Origin: Bacteroidota bacterium
GTDB taxonomy: Bacteria; Bacteroidota; Bacteroidia; Chitinophagales; Chitinophagaceae
Assembly: GCA_016183765.1 (NCBI GenBank)
Contig: JACPEA010000013.1
Coordinates: 532,986-596,985 of the forward strand
Reading direction: 5' to 3'
DNA: 64,000 bases
The translations under genes were made by a program, and so were the position numbers. The notes under the pieces are model-generated. The model was not told the DNA's origin, made no database searches, and was given only the letters and a program-made list of their open reading frames with translations. Of this stretch, positions 34,977-44,700 are shown piece after piece. The stretch's first letter is position 1. Each line of letters opens with the position of its first letter.

Positions 34977-37580
34977 TTATTTCCCCAACGGATCAGAATA
35001 CATGGAATCGGGGAAATACGTCATGCCGTTTTTCTGCACCACCGGTATACAACTGAACATCCACTTAACCGGTGTTTGCCAATCAGATGATTTGAACGAA
35101 GCTACCGGAGCCTTCACTAACAAGTTATTCCAGCCTTTTGTTAACCATACTATTGTGGGTGGCCTGTACTCGTAACCTTCATCAATCAAGGGATCTTCCA
35201 AACCCGTATTTATCCTGCCTGCTTTACTCCAATGGGGTGGTGGTATCTCTTTTCCGTTCAGCCATAAGCGGCTGTTCCTGTTATCCCATTTGCCGGCTTC
35301 AGGTGTTGGTGAATTGTTGCTCCGGGAGATATTGTAGAAACCGATCCATAGACCTATCTGCTGGTCACGATCGCTATACAGCCTGGTAAATGCATAATAC
35401 GTGCTGTTCTCTTTTGCGTTCGGCAGGTGTGAACCGATCATGGGCGACCAGAAATGCTTCAGGAAGATGGTCCCGCCAAATACAGAAACGGATTTGTGTA
35501 ATAGAGATGTGTCTGGAAGCATCACCTGTTCGGGTACGAATACGGCATCTGTGTTGCCCTGGTTGTTGAATGGCCCGATCAGCTTCCAATGGATGCCTGA
35601 TTGTTTTACATATGGAAAAGGAAGCGAAGAAAAATAGGTACTCTTGTGATCGAGCAACCGGGTCTCGAATTCTGTGAATGCAGTGTACCGCTCTGTTCCC
35701 GGTTTGTCCATATCCGACTGGTAATTCTTCCATCCGCCGCCTCTCCAGCTGCGCTCGGCCAGGGTAAGCAAAACAGGAAAAACAGGGTTCATGGTAAGAA
35801 TGTCTTTTTCATTGCTTACACGCCTGTCTGGCCAAACGCAGGCAATGGCGCCCAGCAGGTTACTATCACCCCGTGGCACATCACAGATCTGGTGGTTGAA
35901 CACACTGACAACGCCATCGATCGGATCAAAATGGTTGAGGTAAAGATGTCTTGAATCGAGCGAAGGATAACCTTTTTTAGGCACGGTCTGTCCGTTCCAC
36001 ATCTGCAGTACAGTTCCCTGCGGCAGGTTTCCGCCCGGATCCCAGGCAATCACCTGTTTGCCGGCCTGCCTGATGGCAGCAACCATCTCCGGAAGAAAAT
36101 CCCGGTTGGTGATCTTCACTTCATCGCCGCCAATATGGATATAGGGCACATCCAGTTCCCTGCACAGTTCTTCCAGGATATTTTTGCAGATAGCGGTACC
36201 TTCCGTACTCTGCATATCTACGCCCATGGCACGTTTAAAGGCAGCGCTGTGTCCCGGCATATCTATTTCAGGTACCAGGGTGATGAACCGCTCCTTGCTA
36301 TATTGGATCAGCTCCTTCAGTTCTTCCAGCGTATAGTATTCGCCCGGGTTACGTTGCATATGCGAAGCTGAAGTCAGTTGCGGGTATCGTTTACTTTCCA
36401 GCCGCCAGGCAATATCTTCAGTAAGGTGAAAATGAAAGATATTCATCTTGTATTGTGCCAGGAGATCGAGTTGCATTTTCAGCTGATCAATACTCTGGAA
36501 ATTACGCCCCACATCGTGCATTAGTCCTCTCCACGCAAAAGCGGGTTTGTCTTTGATGATGCATCCGGGAATACTGATCCCATCGCGCATTAATTGCCTG
36601 AGTGTTTGCAGCGCGTAGTAGATGCCTTTTTCTGCCTGGGCGTACAGTACTATCTCCGAAGCTCCGGCTTCAATTTCATAGGCTTCCTCGGCGAGGTAGG
36701 CATCTTTCATTTTTTTATAGGCGAGGCGGATATTATAAGCGGCATTCTGTGTTTCAGTATAAGGTATGTGATTCGTGTTCAGCAAGGATTTTAAATGCGC
36801 TAATTGCGAAGTAAAACGTTTGTCGGTACTGATGCCCGGCACTTCCAGCAGCGGGAAGGATGCTGGTGTCCATACCAGTTCCCTGGGTGCCGGTAACAGT
36901 GCGGGTTTGGTTGAGAGGTCGAATACCGAGGGAAATACCACTGATTTCCAACGGCGATACCCTTTGCCAGTCAGATGCAGGCCATCATTGGTCAATGTGC
37001 TGTCGAGGTGCTGGTTCTTATCTGAAAATGGCGTAAAGAGATCAACGTAAATGGCTGATTCCTCAAGGCAGATGTCCCGGATCATTTTGTTCAGCTGAAG
37101 AATGGAATCTGTTTTGTTTACATGGTTCCTGAACTGGGTGAATGCCGGGTTAACGGGTAAAACACTTTGCAGATAGACTTTTGTCACGGGGCTTTGTTCA
37201 TGAAACTGCTGTACAATATTCCGGATATTGGCTGCTACCTGTGTTACAGGAATATTTTTAGCCAGGTCATTCACGCCGATCAGCAGAAAGAATTTGGAAG
37301 GCTGCATGTTCAGCAGGCTTGGCAGGCGGAGCAATACACCTGTTGTACCATCTCCGCTGATACCCCGGTTCAGGATCCCGGTGTTGTTGAACATTTCCTG
37401 CCATTCACCACCATCTGTAATGCTGTTACCGCAGAAAACGATCCTGCCTTTTATATCTGGAAGGTTTTCGAAATGAGTAACCCGCTGCCGGTAATAGGTA
37501 CTTGTTTCCTGTGCCGGAATTGTGGTGCAGATAGCGGTTGTCGTAACTAGAAAGACAATCATCAGTAAGGTCTTTTTCAC
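34977..37580 (-). CDS. Secreted SGNH hydrolase - GH20 beta-N-acetylhexosaminidase fusion
   Basis: An 867-residue two-enzyme protein. With the GTG start at 37580 it has a signal peptide (VKKTLLMIVFLVTTT... ending IPAQ). The N-terminal SGNH domain (about 25-225) shows FCGNSITDGGEW (block I), GVNDLA (block III) and NDGLHLT (catalytic Asp-His). Next comes a GH20 N-terminal domain and the GH20 barrel (about 355-640) with HLTEDIAWRLE, VPEIDMPGHS and the acid/base IGGDE. A C-terminal sandwich follows. GH20 removes terminal GlcNAc or GalNAc, and the SGNH part probably removes O-acyl groups. It is the last gene of a minus-strand unit with sialate O-acetylesterase and the GntR regulator. A longer reading from 37703 would overlap the upstream gene by 95 bases. 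Confidence 0.9.
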   Translation of the reverse strand: MKKTLLMIVFLVTTTAICTTIPAQETSTYYRQRVTHFENLPDIKGRIVFCGNSITDGGEWQEMFNNTGILNRGISGDGTTGVLLRLPSLLNMQPSKFFLLIGVNDLAKNIPVTQVAANIRNIVQQFHEQSPVTKVYLQSVLPVNPAFTQFRNHVNKTDSILQLNKMIRDICLEESAIYVDLFTPFSDKNQHLDSTLTNDGLHLTGKGYRRWKSVVFPSVFDLSTKPALLPAPRELVWTPASFPLLEVPGISTDKRFTSQLAHLKSLLNTNHIPYTETQNAAYNIRLAYKKMKDAYLAEEAYEIEAGASEIVLYAQAEKGIYYALQTLRQLMRDGISIPGCIIKDKPAFAWRGLMHDVGRNFQSIDQLKMQLDLLAQYKMNIFHFHLTEDIAWRLESKRYPQLTSASHMQRNPGEYYTLEELKELIQYSKERFITLVPEIDMPGHSAAFKRAMGVDMQSTEGTAICKNILEELCRELDVPYIHIGGDEVKITNRDFLPEMVAAIRQAGKQVIAWDPGGNLPQGTVLQMWNGQTVPKKGYPSLDSRHLYLNHFDPIDGVVSVFNHQICDVPRGDSNLLGAIACVWPDRRVSNEKDILTMNPVFPVLLTLAERSWRGGGWKNYQSDMDKPGTERYTAFTEFETRLLDHKSTYFSSLPFPYVKQSGIHWKLIGPFNNQGNTDAVFVPEQVMLPDTSLLHKSVSVFGGTIFLKHFWSPMIGSHLPNAKENSTYYAFTRLYSDRDQQIGLWIGFYNISRSNNSPTPEAGKWDNRNSRLWLNGKEIPPPHWSKAGRINTGLEDPLIDEGYEYRPPTIVWLTKGWNNLLVKAPVASFKSSDWQTPVKWMFSCIPVVQKNGMTYFPDSMYSDPLGK

Positions 37581-37608
37581 AATAAAAGAATAAAATGATG
37601 ATATAGGA

Positions 37609-39132
37609 TTAAAAATCTGTCCGGAAAGGGGATGCAGGTAAACCTTCCTGGTTGATGAGGTTGGCATCAACAGGATTGTCTTCCCATGCATACCTGGCTG
37701 CAACAGGATGGATCACCTGCTCGGCCCATAACCAGATCTCGTTCTTTTTGAAACTGGCCCTGGCAGGATAGAATTTTTGATCCGTTCCGCAGATCCAGAT
37801 ACTGCGCAATGCCGTCCCATCACTGGTACTGAGCCCCGATGAAGCATTACTACAGGTGATAATGATATGTTTTCCTTCTGTTCTGAACGATTCATAGAGA
37901 GGTCCGCCTGCAACCAGTTTCCTGTTGTATACATTGGCCAATACAGCTCTTGCTGCGCGTTCGCCTACTGTTTTTTTGTTGCGGGGATGTACATCCGTAG
38001 GATGCCCGAGATCCAGCGTTACTACCAGCGAGACAGCCGGAATATCGCGGGTTGTAGCCAGTTGTACTTCCCGGTACAGTTCCCAGTCTCGTTTGATGGC
38101 AGGAAGCTGTATGATCACAAACGGTAAGGAAGGATTATTGAAATGTTTCCGCCAGCTGTGGATCAATAATGACAGTTTGTGTTTGTTGAGCTGCGGATCC
38201 ATAGCACTGCTGTCAGCGGTGAAAGTAGCGTTGGATTCGCCCTGGTACCAGATCACCCCTTTTACAGCCAGTTTTTGTAAAGGGGCAATGGCTGCATCAA
38301 AAAGGAACCCCGGCTGATAAGGATGCATGGGCATGGCTGATAGCGGGCTTTCTTCTTTCCAGGCAACCAGGTTTTGCATCACCCGTTCAGCAGTCCATGC
38401 GGGGTACAACGGGTTTTGTAACCAACCTGGGGCTGACAAAGGATACAGTATACTGTCATTAGTAATATCTGTCAAGGGCAGATAAGTTTCCAGTGGCACA
38501 CCGCCGATTGAGTTGTTGATCAGGCCAATGGGCACCTGTGTTGCTTCCTGCAGGTTGCGGCCAAAAAAATATCCTACCGCAGAAAAGCTGGCGGTCGAGG
38601 CCGAATCCGCTTTTTTCCATTCACGGGAAGTGTAAAAATTTGCAGGCGTTAACTGCCGCAGGAAATCCAGCGAATACCGTTTATTGATGGGATTCAGGCT
38701 GCCTTCCCAATCGGAGAAACGTAAATTCGGATTGTGTTCCTGTATTGCTGCGATATCGCCATCAAATGACTGGTTTACCCTGAAACGCATATTGGACTGC
38801 CCTGCGCAGATCCATACATCTCCCATCAGGATATCTTTCACCACAATTTTGTTGTTTGATTCGATGACCAGCGTATAGGGTCCTCCGGCAGCAATGGGTT
38901 GCAATACCGCTTCCCATGTTGTATGGGCGGAGCGGGTGTGAATTTTTTGCCCGGCAAAATTGATCGTGATCGTACTATTGGGCGTACAACTGCCCCAGAT
39001 ATGAACAGGAGCATCGCGCTGTAAAACCATGTGATCGGAAAAAAGAGGGGAGAGGGTGATATTTGCCAGGACCACCTGGTGACAGATCAGGCTCAATACG
39101 AGTGCCTGGATCAGGCGCGATAATTTTTGCAT
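37609..39132 (-). CDS. Sialate O-acetylesterase
   Basis: A 507-residue secreted enzyme (signal peptide about 1-23) of the SASA/9-O-acetylesterase family. SGNH-type blocks are clear: CAGQSNM with the nucleophile Ser, INNSIGGVPLETY, and VIWYQGESNA; a late DVHPRNK segment carries the Asp-x-x-His-type pair (DVHP). It removes O-acetyl esters from sialic acids, which otherwise block sialidases and the lyase. Gene order GntR - SASA - SGNH/GH20 with 9 and 28 bases between genes shows one minus-strand operon. Its function fits the sialidase and Nan genes on the opposite strand. Confidence 0.92.
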   Translation of the reverse strand: MQKLSRLIQALVLSLICHQVVLANITLSPLFSDHMVLQRDAPVHIWGSCTPNSTITINFAGQKIHTRSAHTTWEAVLQPIAAGGPYTLVIESNNKIVVKDILMGDVWICAGQSNMRFRVNQSFDGDIAAIQEHNPNLRFSDWEGSLNPINKRYSLDFLRQLTPANFYTSREWKKADSASTASFSAVGYFFGRNLQEATQVPIGLINNSIGGVPLETYLPLTDITNDSILYPLSAPGWLQNPLYPAWTAERVMQNLVAWKEESPLSAMPMHPYQPGFLFDAAIAPLQKLAVKGVIWYQGESNATFTADSSAMDPQLNKHKLSLLIHSWRKHFNNPSLPFVIIQLPAIKRDWELYREVQLATTRDIPAVSLVVTLDLGHPTDVHPRNKKTVGERAARAVLANVYNRKLVAGGPLYESFRTEGKHIIITCSNASSGLSTSDGTALRSIWICGTDQKFYPARASFKKNEIWLWAEQVIHPVAARYAWEDNPVDANLINQEGLPASPFRTDF

Positions 39133-39141
39133 AGTAAAGGA

Positions 39142-39876
39142 TTATTCGAGGAGTTTCCTCATTTTAATGGTCTTATCGAAATGTATTTTCAGGTGCCGTT
39201 TCATAGCATCCCTGTATTTTTCCGCATTACCGGTTTCAATGGCTTTTACAATGAGTGCATGCGTAACATAATTTTTGGGAAGCTCTTCATCTTTCAGTTT
39301 CAGACCTTTGTCGTGTACATATTTGAAGATCGGCAGCAGCATCGACTGAAACCTTACGAGCGTGTTGTTACGGGCAATTTCATAGATCCTGCCGTGAAAT
39401 CTTGCTTCAAAATCCATCTCAAACAAAGCGGGATAATCCTTTTCTGTTTTGAGGATGGCTTTCAGGTCTGCAATATCAGCGGGTTTGATCCTGGCAAACA
39501 GCAATTCGGCAATACCCATTTCCAGCACCAGTCGCATTTCAAACATATCCTGAAGTGTCTCTTCGCTCAGGATCTTTGGCTGCAGCAGTTTGTCGAGGCC
39601 TATCAGTAGATCGGGTTCTGTGAGGATCATGCCCTTATTCTTCTTCGATTCTATCAGGCCGATCGTTTTTAAGCGGGTCAGCGCCTCGCGGATGACTGTG
39701 CGGCTTACACCCATCGCTTCACACAATTCATTCTCCTTGGGAATGGCGTCGCCATTCCGCAGGTCCTCTTTCTTAAAAAGTTCCAGCAGTTTTGTTTCTA
39801 CCTGGTCCGTAAGCGAATAGTTGATGATCGGCCTCAGCTTACTTTGTAAATTTCTTGCCCCTTCTCGTTTGCTCAT
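39142..39876 (-). CDS. FadR-subfamily GntR transcriptional regulator (probable sialic-acid repressor)
   Basis: A 244-residue regulator. The N-terminal winged helix (about 18-90) includes DAIPKENELCEAMGVSRTVI, a GntR recognition helix; the C-terminal FCD ligand domain (about 105-235) has the helical pattern EMRLVLEMGIAELLFARI and metal-site residues (Asp/His). NanR of enterobacteria belongs to the same subfamily and responds to Neu5Ac. The gene lies between the acetylesterase and the divergent sialidase, and a shared 18-bp sequence in this intergenic region and upstream of the second susC is the likely binding site. Two near-copies of the palindrome AAAGATATCTTT (39877-39888 and about 39896-39909) lie directly upstream of its start and could be a second site or a promoter element. 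Confidence 0.9.
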   Translation of the reverse strand: MSKREGARNLQSKLRPIINYSLTDQVETKLLELFKKEDLRNGDAIPKENELCEAMGVSRTVIREALTRLKTIGLIESKKNKGMILTEPDLLIGLDKLLQPKILSEETLQDMFEMRLVLEMGIAELLFARIKPADIADLKAILKTEKDYPALFEMDFEARFHGRIYEIARNNTLVRFQSMLLPIFKYVHDKGLKLKDEELPKNYVTHALIVKAIETGNAEKYRDAMKRHLKIHFDKTIKMRKLLE

Positions 39877-39933
39877 AAAGATATCTTTAGATGAATAAAG
39901 ATATTTCTTTTCGGATTACCGTTCTAAAATTAT

Positions 39934-39951
39934 GTATTATGTATTACATAT
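39934..39951 (-). promoter_or_regulatory. Candidate GntR/NanR-type operator, copy 1
   Basis: Read on the minus strand this is ATATGTAATACATAATAC. The same 18 bases with one change occur at 41700-41717 on the plus strand upstream of the second susC. It lies between the divergent gntR and sialidase genes, 24 bases upstream of the sialidase ATG. An identity of 17 of 18 at two promoters of one locus is the evidence; binding is inferred. Confidence 0.6.
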
Positions 39952-39974
39952 TATATTTTAGCACAAATTTTTTT

Positions 39975-41546
39975 ATGAGACAACAATTGCTGGTAGTGCT
40001 GTTTGCATTGTTATTATCGGTCTTGCAGCCTTTCCGTGTGGGCGCCCAAGCTCCATCAGGAAGTTTCGTTTTCGGGGTCCTGCAGAACAGGGTTCCCGTA
40101 TTAACCGGTAAAAAAGACAATCCTGTGATCGGTCTGCACCTGCCTGTGTATGGCCGGACCGAGCAGGTATTATCGGAACTGAACCTTCTTCTGAAAGGAA
40201 CGCTGGAATTACGTGAGTTGAAACAGGTGAGGTTGTATTATACGGGCTCATCAGCTGCATTTTCTACCCGTCAGCTGTTAGCCAGTTCGGAACCTGCTGC
40301 CGGGCTGATCAGTTTGAAATGTGTGCAAACATTGCAGGAGGGAAACCATTATTTCTGGGTTTCGGTTGAGTTGAACCCCGGCGCCAACCTGCTGCATACC
40401 ATCGACCTGGTGCCAAAGAATCTGGTGCTGAATGGTAAAATACAAACAACTCAGGCAGATTTTGCCCGCTACAGTCAGCGCATTGGAACGGCGCTACGGA
40501 ATGCAGGCGATGATAAAGTGATCAGTTACCGGATACCCGGTCTGGAAACAACCCGGGCGGGAACACTGATTGCGGTGTATGATATCAGGTATAACAGCGC
40601 AGTAGACCTGCAGGAAGATATTGATGTGGGTATAAGCAGGAGTGTGGATGGAGGCCAAAGCTGGGAACCCATGCGTGTGATCATGGATATGGGTAAATAT
40701 GGTGGTAAACCGGAAGACCAGAATGGCATTGGGGATCCTGCTGTATTGGTAGACCGCCAGACGGGCGATATATGGGTAGTGGCACTCTGGCTGCATGGGT
40801 ATCCCAAACAACGTGCATGGAATGCATCGCAACCCGGAATGGAACCTTCTGAAACAGGACAGCTGATGTTGTCCAAAAGCAGCGACGATGGTAAAACATG
40901 GAGCGCCCCTGTCAATATCACCCGCCAGGTAAAAGATCCATCCTGGAGATTATGTTTCCAGGGGCCGGGACGTGGTATCACCATGGCAGACGGAACCCTC
41001 GTCTTCCCCGCGCAATACAAGGATTCGTCCGGTTTGCCGCATGCCACCATTTTATATAGTAAGGATCACGGACAAAGCTGGAAAATGGGTAAAGCGGCTT
41101 ATCCCAATACCACAGAAGCCCAGGTAGTAGAAACAGAACCCGGTACTTTGATGTTGAATATGCGCGATAACCGGGGAGGATCCCGAACCGTCTGTACGAC
41201 CCGCGATTTCGGTGAAACCTGGACGGAACATCCCTCTTCCCGTTCCGCCCTTCGCGAGCCTGTGTGCAATGCATCCATCATCAAACATATCTACCATGGT
41301 AAACCCATCCTGTTTTTTGTGAACCCCGATGCAACAGATGGCAGGCATCACATGACCATCAAAGCCAGCATGGACGGAGGTCTCAGCTGGCCGCTGCAAA
41401 AGCAGCTCCTGCTGGATGAATTGCGGGGGAATGGTTATCCCAGCCTTACGATGATTGATGACGAACATATTGGTATTGTTTATGAAGGCAGCCAGGCGGA
41501 CCTGGTGTTTGAGAAAGTGGCTGTAAAGGAAATACTCCGGCGTTGA
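39975..41546 (+). CDS. nanH: Secreted GH33 exo-alpha-sialidase
   Basis: A 523-residue secreted sialidase. Start set at 39975 (MRQQLLVVLF), giving a signal peptide that ends VGAQA; the frame opens at 39891 but the extra residues have no signal character. An N-terminal domain (about 30-175) precedes the catalytic propeller. The YRIPGLE motif gives the first arginine of the triad, and DIRYNS with LQEDIDVG holds the acidic region. Asp boxes appear as SVDGGQSW, SSDDGKTW, SKDHGQSW, TRDFGETW and SMDGGLSW, and GIVYEG near the end carries the Tyr nucleophile region. It releases terminal sialic acid from glycoconjugates outside the cell. A perfect 18-bp hairpin terminator follows. Confidence 0.94.
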   Translation: MRQQLLVVLFALLLSVLQPFRVGAQAPSGSFVFGVLQNRVPVLTGKKDNPVIGLHLPVYGRTEQVLSELNLLLKGTLELRELKQVRLYYTGSSAAFSTRQLLASSEPAAGLISLKCVQTLQEGNHYFWVSVELNPGANLLHTIDLVPKNLVLNGKIQTTQADFARYSQRIGTALRNAGDDKVISYRIPGLETTRAGTLIAVYDIRYNSAVDLQEDIDVGISRSVDGGQSWEPMRVIMDMGKYGGKPEDQNGIGDPAVLVDRQTGDIWVVALWLHGYPKQRAWNASQPGMEPSETGQLMLSKSSDDGKTWSAPVNITRQVKDPSWRLCFQGPGRGITMADGTLVFPAQYKDSSGLPHATILYSKDHGQSWKMGKAAYPNTTEAQVVETEPGTLMLNMRDNRGGSRTVCTTRDFGETWTEHPSSRSALREPVCNASIIKHIYHGKPILFFVNPDATDGRHHMTIKASMDGGLSWPLQKQLLLDELRGNGYPSLTMIDDEHIGIVYEGSQADLVFEKVAVKEILRR

Positions 41547-41560
41547 GAAAGCTGTTAAGA

Positions 41561-41599
41561 GGCATAAAAAAGCCGGCAAAATGCCGGCTTTTTTATGCC
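41561..41599. terminator. Bidirectional intrinsic terminator after the sialidase gene
   Basis: A perfect 18-bp stem (41561-41578 with 41582-41599) and a 3-base AAA loop. The core is GCCGGCA/TGCCGGC flanked by A6 and T6, so a T-run follows the hairpin on either strand. It separates sialidase transcription from the following susC promoter. Confidence 0.9.
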
Positions 41600-41665
41600 C
41601 GACTATTGCTGGTTTATGCCGTTTTGTAAGGAAGCCTGCGTGTATCAATTTTTTGTTAAAAGAAA

Positions 41666-41696
41666 TTTGGAAGGGATATGTTTTTTTGTATGTTTG
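41666..41696 (+). promoter_or_regulatory. Consensus Bacteroidota promoter of the second susC
   Basis: TTTG at 41666-41669, a spacer of exactly 19 bases, then TATGTTTG at 41689-41696. This matches the Bacteroidota housekeeping consensus TTTG-N19-TAnnTTTG at every fixed position. The transcript would start near 41703, about 28 bases before the susC ATG. The candidate operator covers the start region, which suits a repressor. Confidence 0.82.
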
Positions 41697-41720
41697 TATA
41701 TATGTCATACATAATACAAA
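41693..41720 (+). promoter_or_regulatory. Candidate GntR/NanR-type operator, copy 2
   Basis: A degenerate palindrome of 28 bases beginning TTTGTATATATG and ending ATACATAATACAAA; its outer 7 bases on each side are exact reverse complements. The inner 18 bases (41700-41717) match copy 1 at 17 positions. It overlaps the 3' end of the -7 element and the expected transcription start, the position expected for a repressor site. Confidence 0.62.
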
Positions 41721-41730
41721 ATTAATTGCC

Positions 41731-44700
41731 ATGAAATCAACTTTTTTCCTGATGAGATGGATACTCGCTTTTGCGGCGGTATTCATTGTCACTTCCCTCT
41801 CTGCACAATCCCGGAAAATAACGGGAACTGTTTTGTCAGAAACAGATGGTAGTCCCATGCAGGGTGTTGTTGTTACCGTAAAAGGAAAGAAAGTCGTCAC
41901 ACAGACCGAAGCAAATGGAGCATTCAGCCTCCTGGCGCAGAAAGGTGATGTGCTTACTTTCAGTTTTACAGGTTATGTAAATGCCGAGGTCGTTATTGCT
42001 GACAACGATATCGTGAACCTGAAATTGAAATCCGATGTTGCCAACCTGGGTGATGTGGTGGTCATTGGTTATGGAACACAATCCAGAAGAAATGTGACCA
42101 GCGCTATCACCAAGCTTGACAAAGACGTGTTAGCCAGTGTGCCCAGGGCCAATATTGGTTCAGCCTTGCAGGGTACGGTTGCCGGATTGCAGGTGGTGAA
42201 TGGAACCGGTCAGCCCGGTACTTCTCCATTGATCCTGTTAAGAGGCGGCGCTTCTATCAATAGTCCGGGATCACCCCTGGTAGTGGTAGATGGGATCATT
42301 CGTGCGTATAATGATATCCCTTCTGAAGATATTGCATCTGTTGAATTGCTGAAAGATGCAGCTGCTACCGCAATTTATGGAGCACGCGCCAACAATGGTG
42401 TTATCCTGATCACTACCCGCCAGGGTAAAGCAGGTACTGCACAGGTGACCTACAAATTTACAGGTGGCAATAACAAGAGAAGAAATGGCTACAATTATAT
42501 GAATGCCAAAGATTATATCTATTACAACAGGCTGGGTAACCTGAATTCCGGCAGAACGCTGGGACAGGTAAACAGTTCGCGTGGTTATGGATTACTTGCG
42601 GGTGCAGCCGACCTGGCTTCTTTCGATATCCGCAGGTATGATGCTACGACTTCTGATCTGCTCACAAAAGGATGGGATACCGTAGGTGACCCTTATGGCG
42701 GAACCCTTATTTTCAAGGATCATAGTAAAGAAGTTGAAAACCTTGTTTTCCGTAATACCTATACCCAGGATCATTATGTGAATGTTACCGGTGGTAACGA
42801 CAGGGGTAAATATTTCGCCAGCTTTGATTATTACAAGGAAGATGGTGTGATCATCGGTTCCGGTTACAAACGTTTTTCCGGAACACTGAACGGTTCTTAC
42901 AAGATCAAACCCAACCTGGAAGTCAGCAGCGGTGTAACCCTGTCTACCTCTTCCCAATTGGGTGTTATCGGTTCTGAAATAAATACTTTGTACAGGACCA
43001 TGGCTATCTGGCCCACATTTAACCCATGGCTGGATTCTGCTAAAACACAACCCAACCCGGGTAACGGTAATACCGATGGTAATACCCTGTACTGGCTGGG
43101 TAAAAGAGATGTTACCAACGAAGTGAACAGGATCACCTTCAATACTTCGGTTAAATGGGACCTGCTGCCGGGACTGTATATCAAAGCCACAGGTGCCGGA
43201 TACCTGTTTGAAGGATTGGATCAGGGCTTCAGCCGCGCCACTCAGTTGTATGCCAACATCTTTACAACACCTCAGTCATACAGCAATACCACAAGGGAAT
43301 CTTACGCTTCTTTCTCACGCTCGTTCCAGCAGCAATACAATGCGATTGTGAACTATACCAAAACATTTGCAGATAAACACAACGTAAATGCCATGCTGGG
43401 TGCGGAATATTATGGCACCAGGCAGTTTGATATGCAGGTGCTGGGAACATTGGCCCCTACAGATGATATCAGCACCGTAAATGCGGCCACAACCTTTGCT
43501 GCAGGTTCTAATTATACCACCAAATCTGAATACCGCATCGTATCATCTTTTGGCAGGCTGAATTATGATTTTGACCAGAAATACCTGCTGTCACTGGTTT
43601 TCAGGAACGATGGTGTTTCCAGCTTGCCTTCGGGCAATAAGTTCGGTTTCTTCCCGGGTATGTCTGCCGGTTGGAACCTGCACAGGGAATCATTTTTTCA
43701 GAAAAGCGGACTCTCTTCTTTCATCAATACCATCAAGCCAAGGTTTAGCTATGGTCAGAACGGTAACGTGGCAGGTTTAGGCCGTTACGAAGTTCAGGGT
43801 GGTTACGGTTCTCAGGGATTGTACAATAATGCGGCCGGCTTCCTGAATACCGCTATTATTAACAACAACCTTCGTTGGGAAAAGAGTAAGACCACTGACA
43901 TCGGTATCGACCTGGGTATGCTGAAAAACCGTATCGTGTTCACTTTTGATTACTATAACAGGATCACCAGCGACCTGATCACCAACCTTTCTTTGCCAAG
44001 TTATATCGGCTTTGGTTCTGTAAGGACCAACCTGGGATCTTACCAGAACAAAGGATATGAGTTCTCGGTGAACGCCAATATTCTCAATAAGGCCAACGGG
44101 CTTCGTCTGGATGTAGGCGCCAATGCTTCTTTTGTTAAAAATAAGATCCTGCAATTGCCCAATAACGGAAATGACAAGAACAGGCAGGGTGGTTTACAGG
44201 TATATGATCCCGCCAGCGGAAAAGTGGTTTGGGTAGGCGGTCTGCAGGAAGGAGAAGCACTGGGTAATATCTATGCCTATAAGCAGGTATCTATTTTTGC
44301 AAGTGATGCGGAAGTAGCCAAGATAGCCGGAACCAGGAAAGACCTGGTAGCTGGTATCAGCGGCCCCAACAGCACATACGGTTCCGGTAAGATCACTGCC
44401 GGTGATGTGAACTGGCTGGATGTTGACAATAACGATACCATCGACTCAAGAGACCAGGTATATATCGGTAACATCAATCCAAAATGGACCGGTGGTTTTA
44501 CCACGAACCTGTCGTTCAAAGGATTCTCACTGTATACCCGGTTCGAATTTGCATTGGGTCATACCATCTACAACGACCTGATTGCAAGAACACTGGGTAA
44601 CTACCAGGGTACTTTCAACTATTTCGACCTGCAGAAAAGTGCCTGGTCACCTACCAATACCAACACAGATGTTCCGAAAGTGTATTACGCAGACCAGGTG

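Noticed and set aside
41052..41900. 282-residue minus-strand frame spanning the sialidase end and susC start
   Set aside because: It runs through the terminator, promoter and start of susC and has no recognisable domain; opposite-strand shadow.
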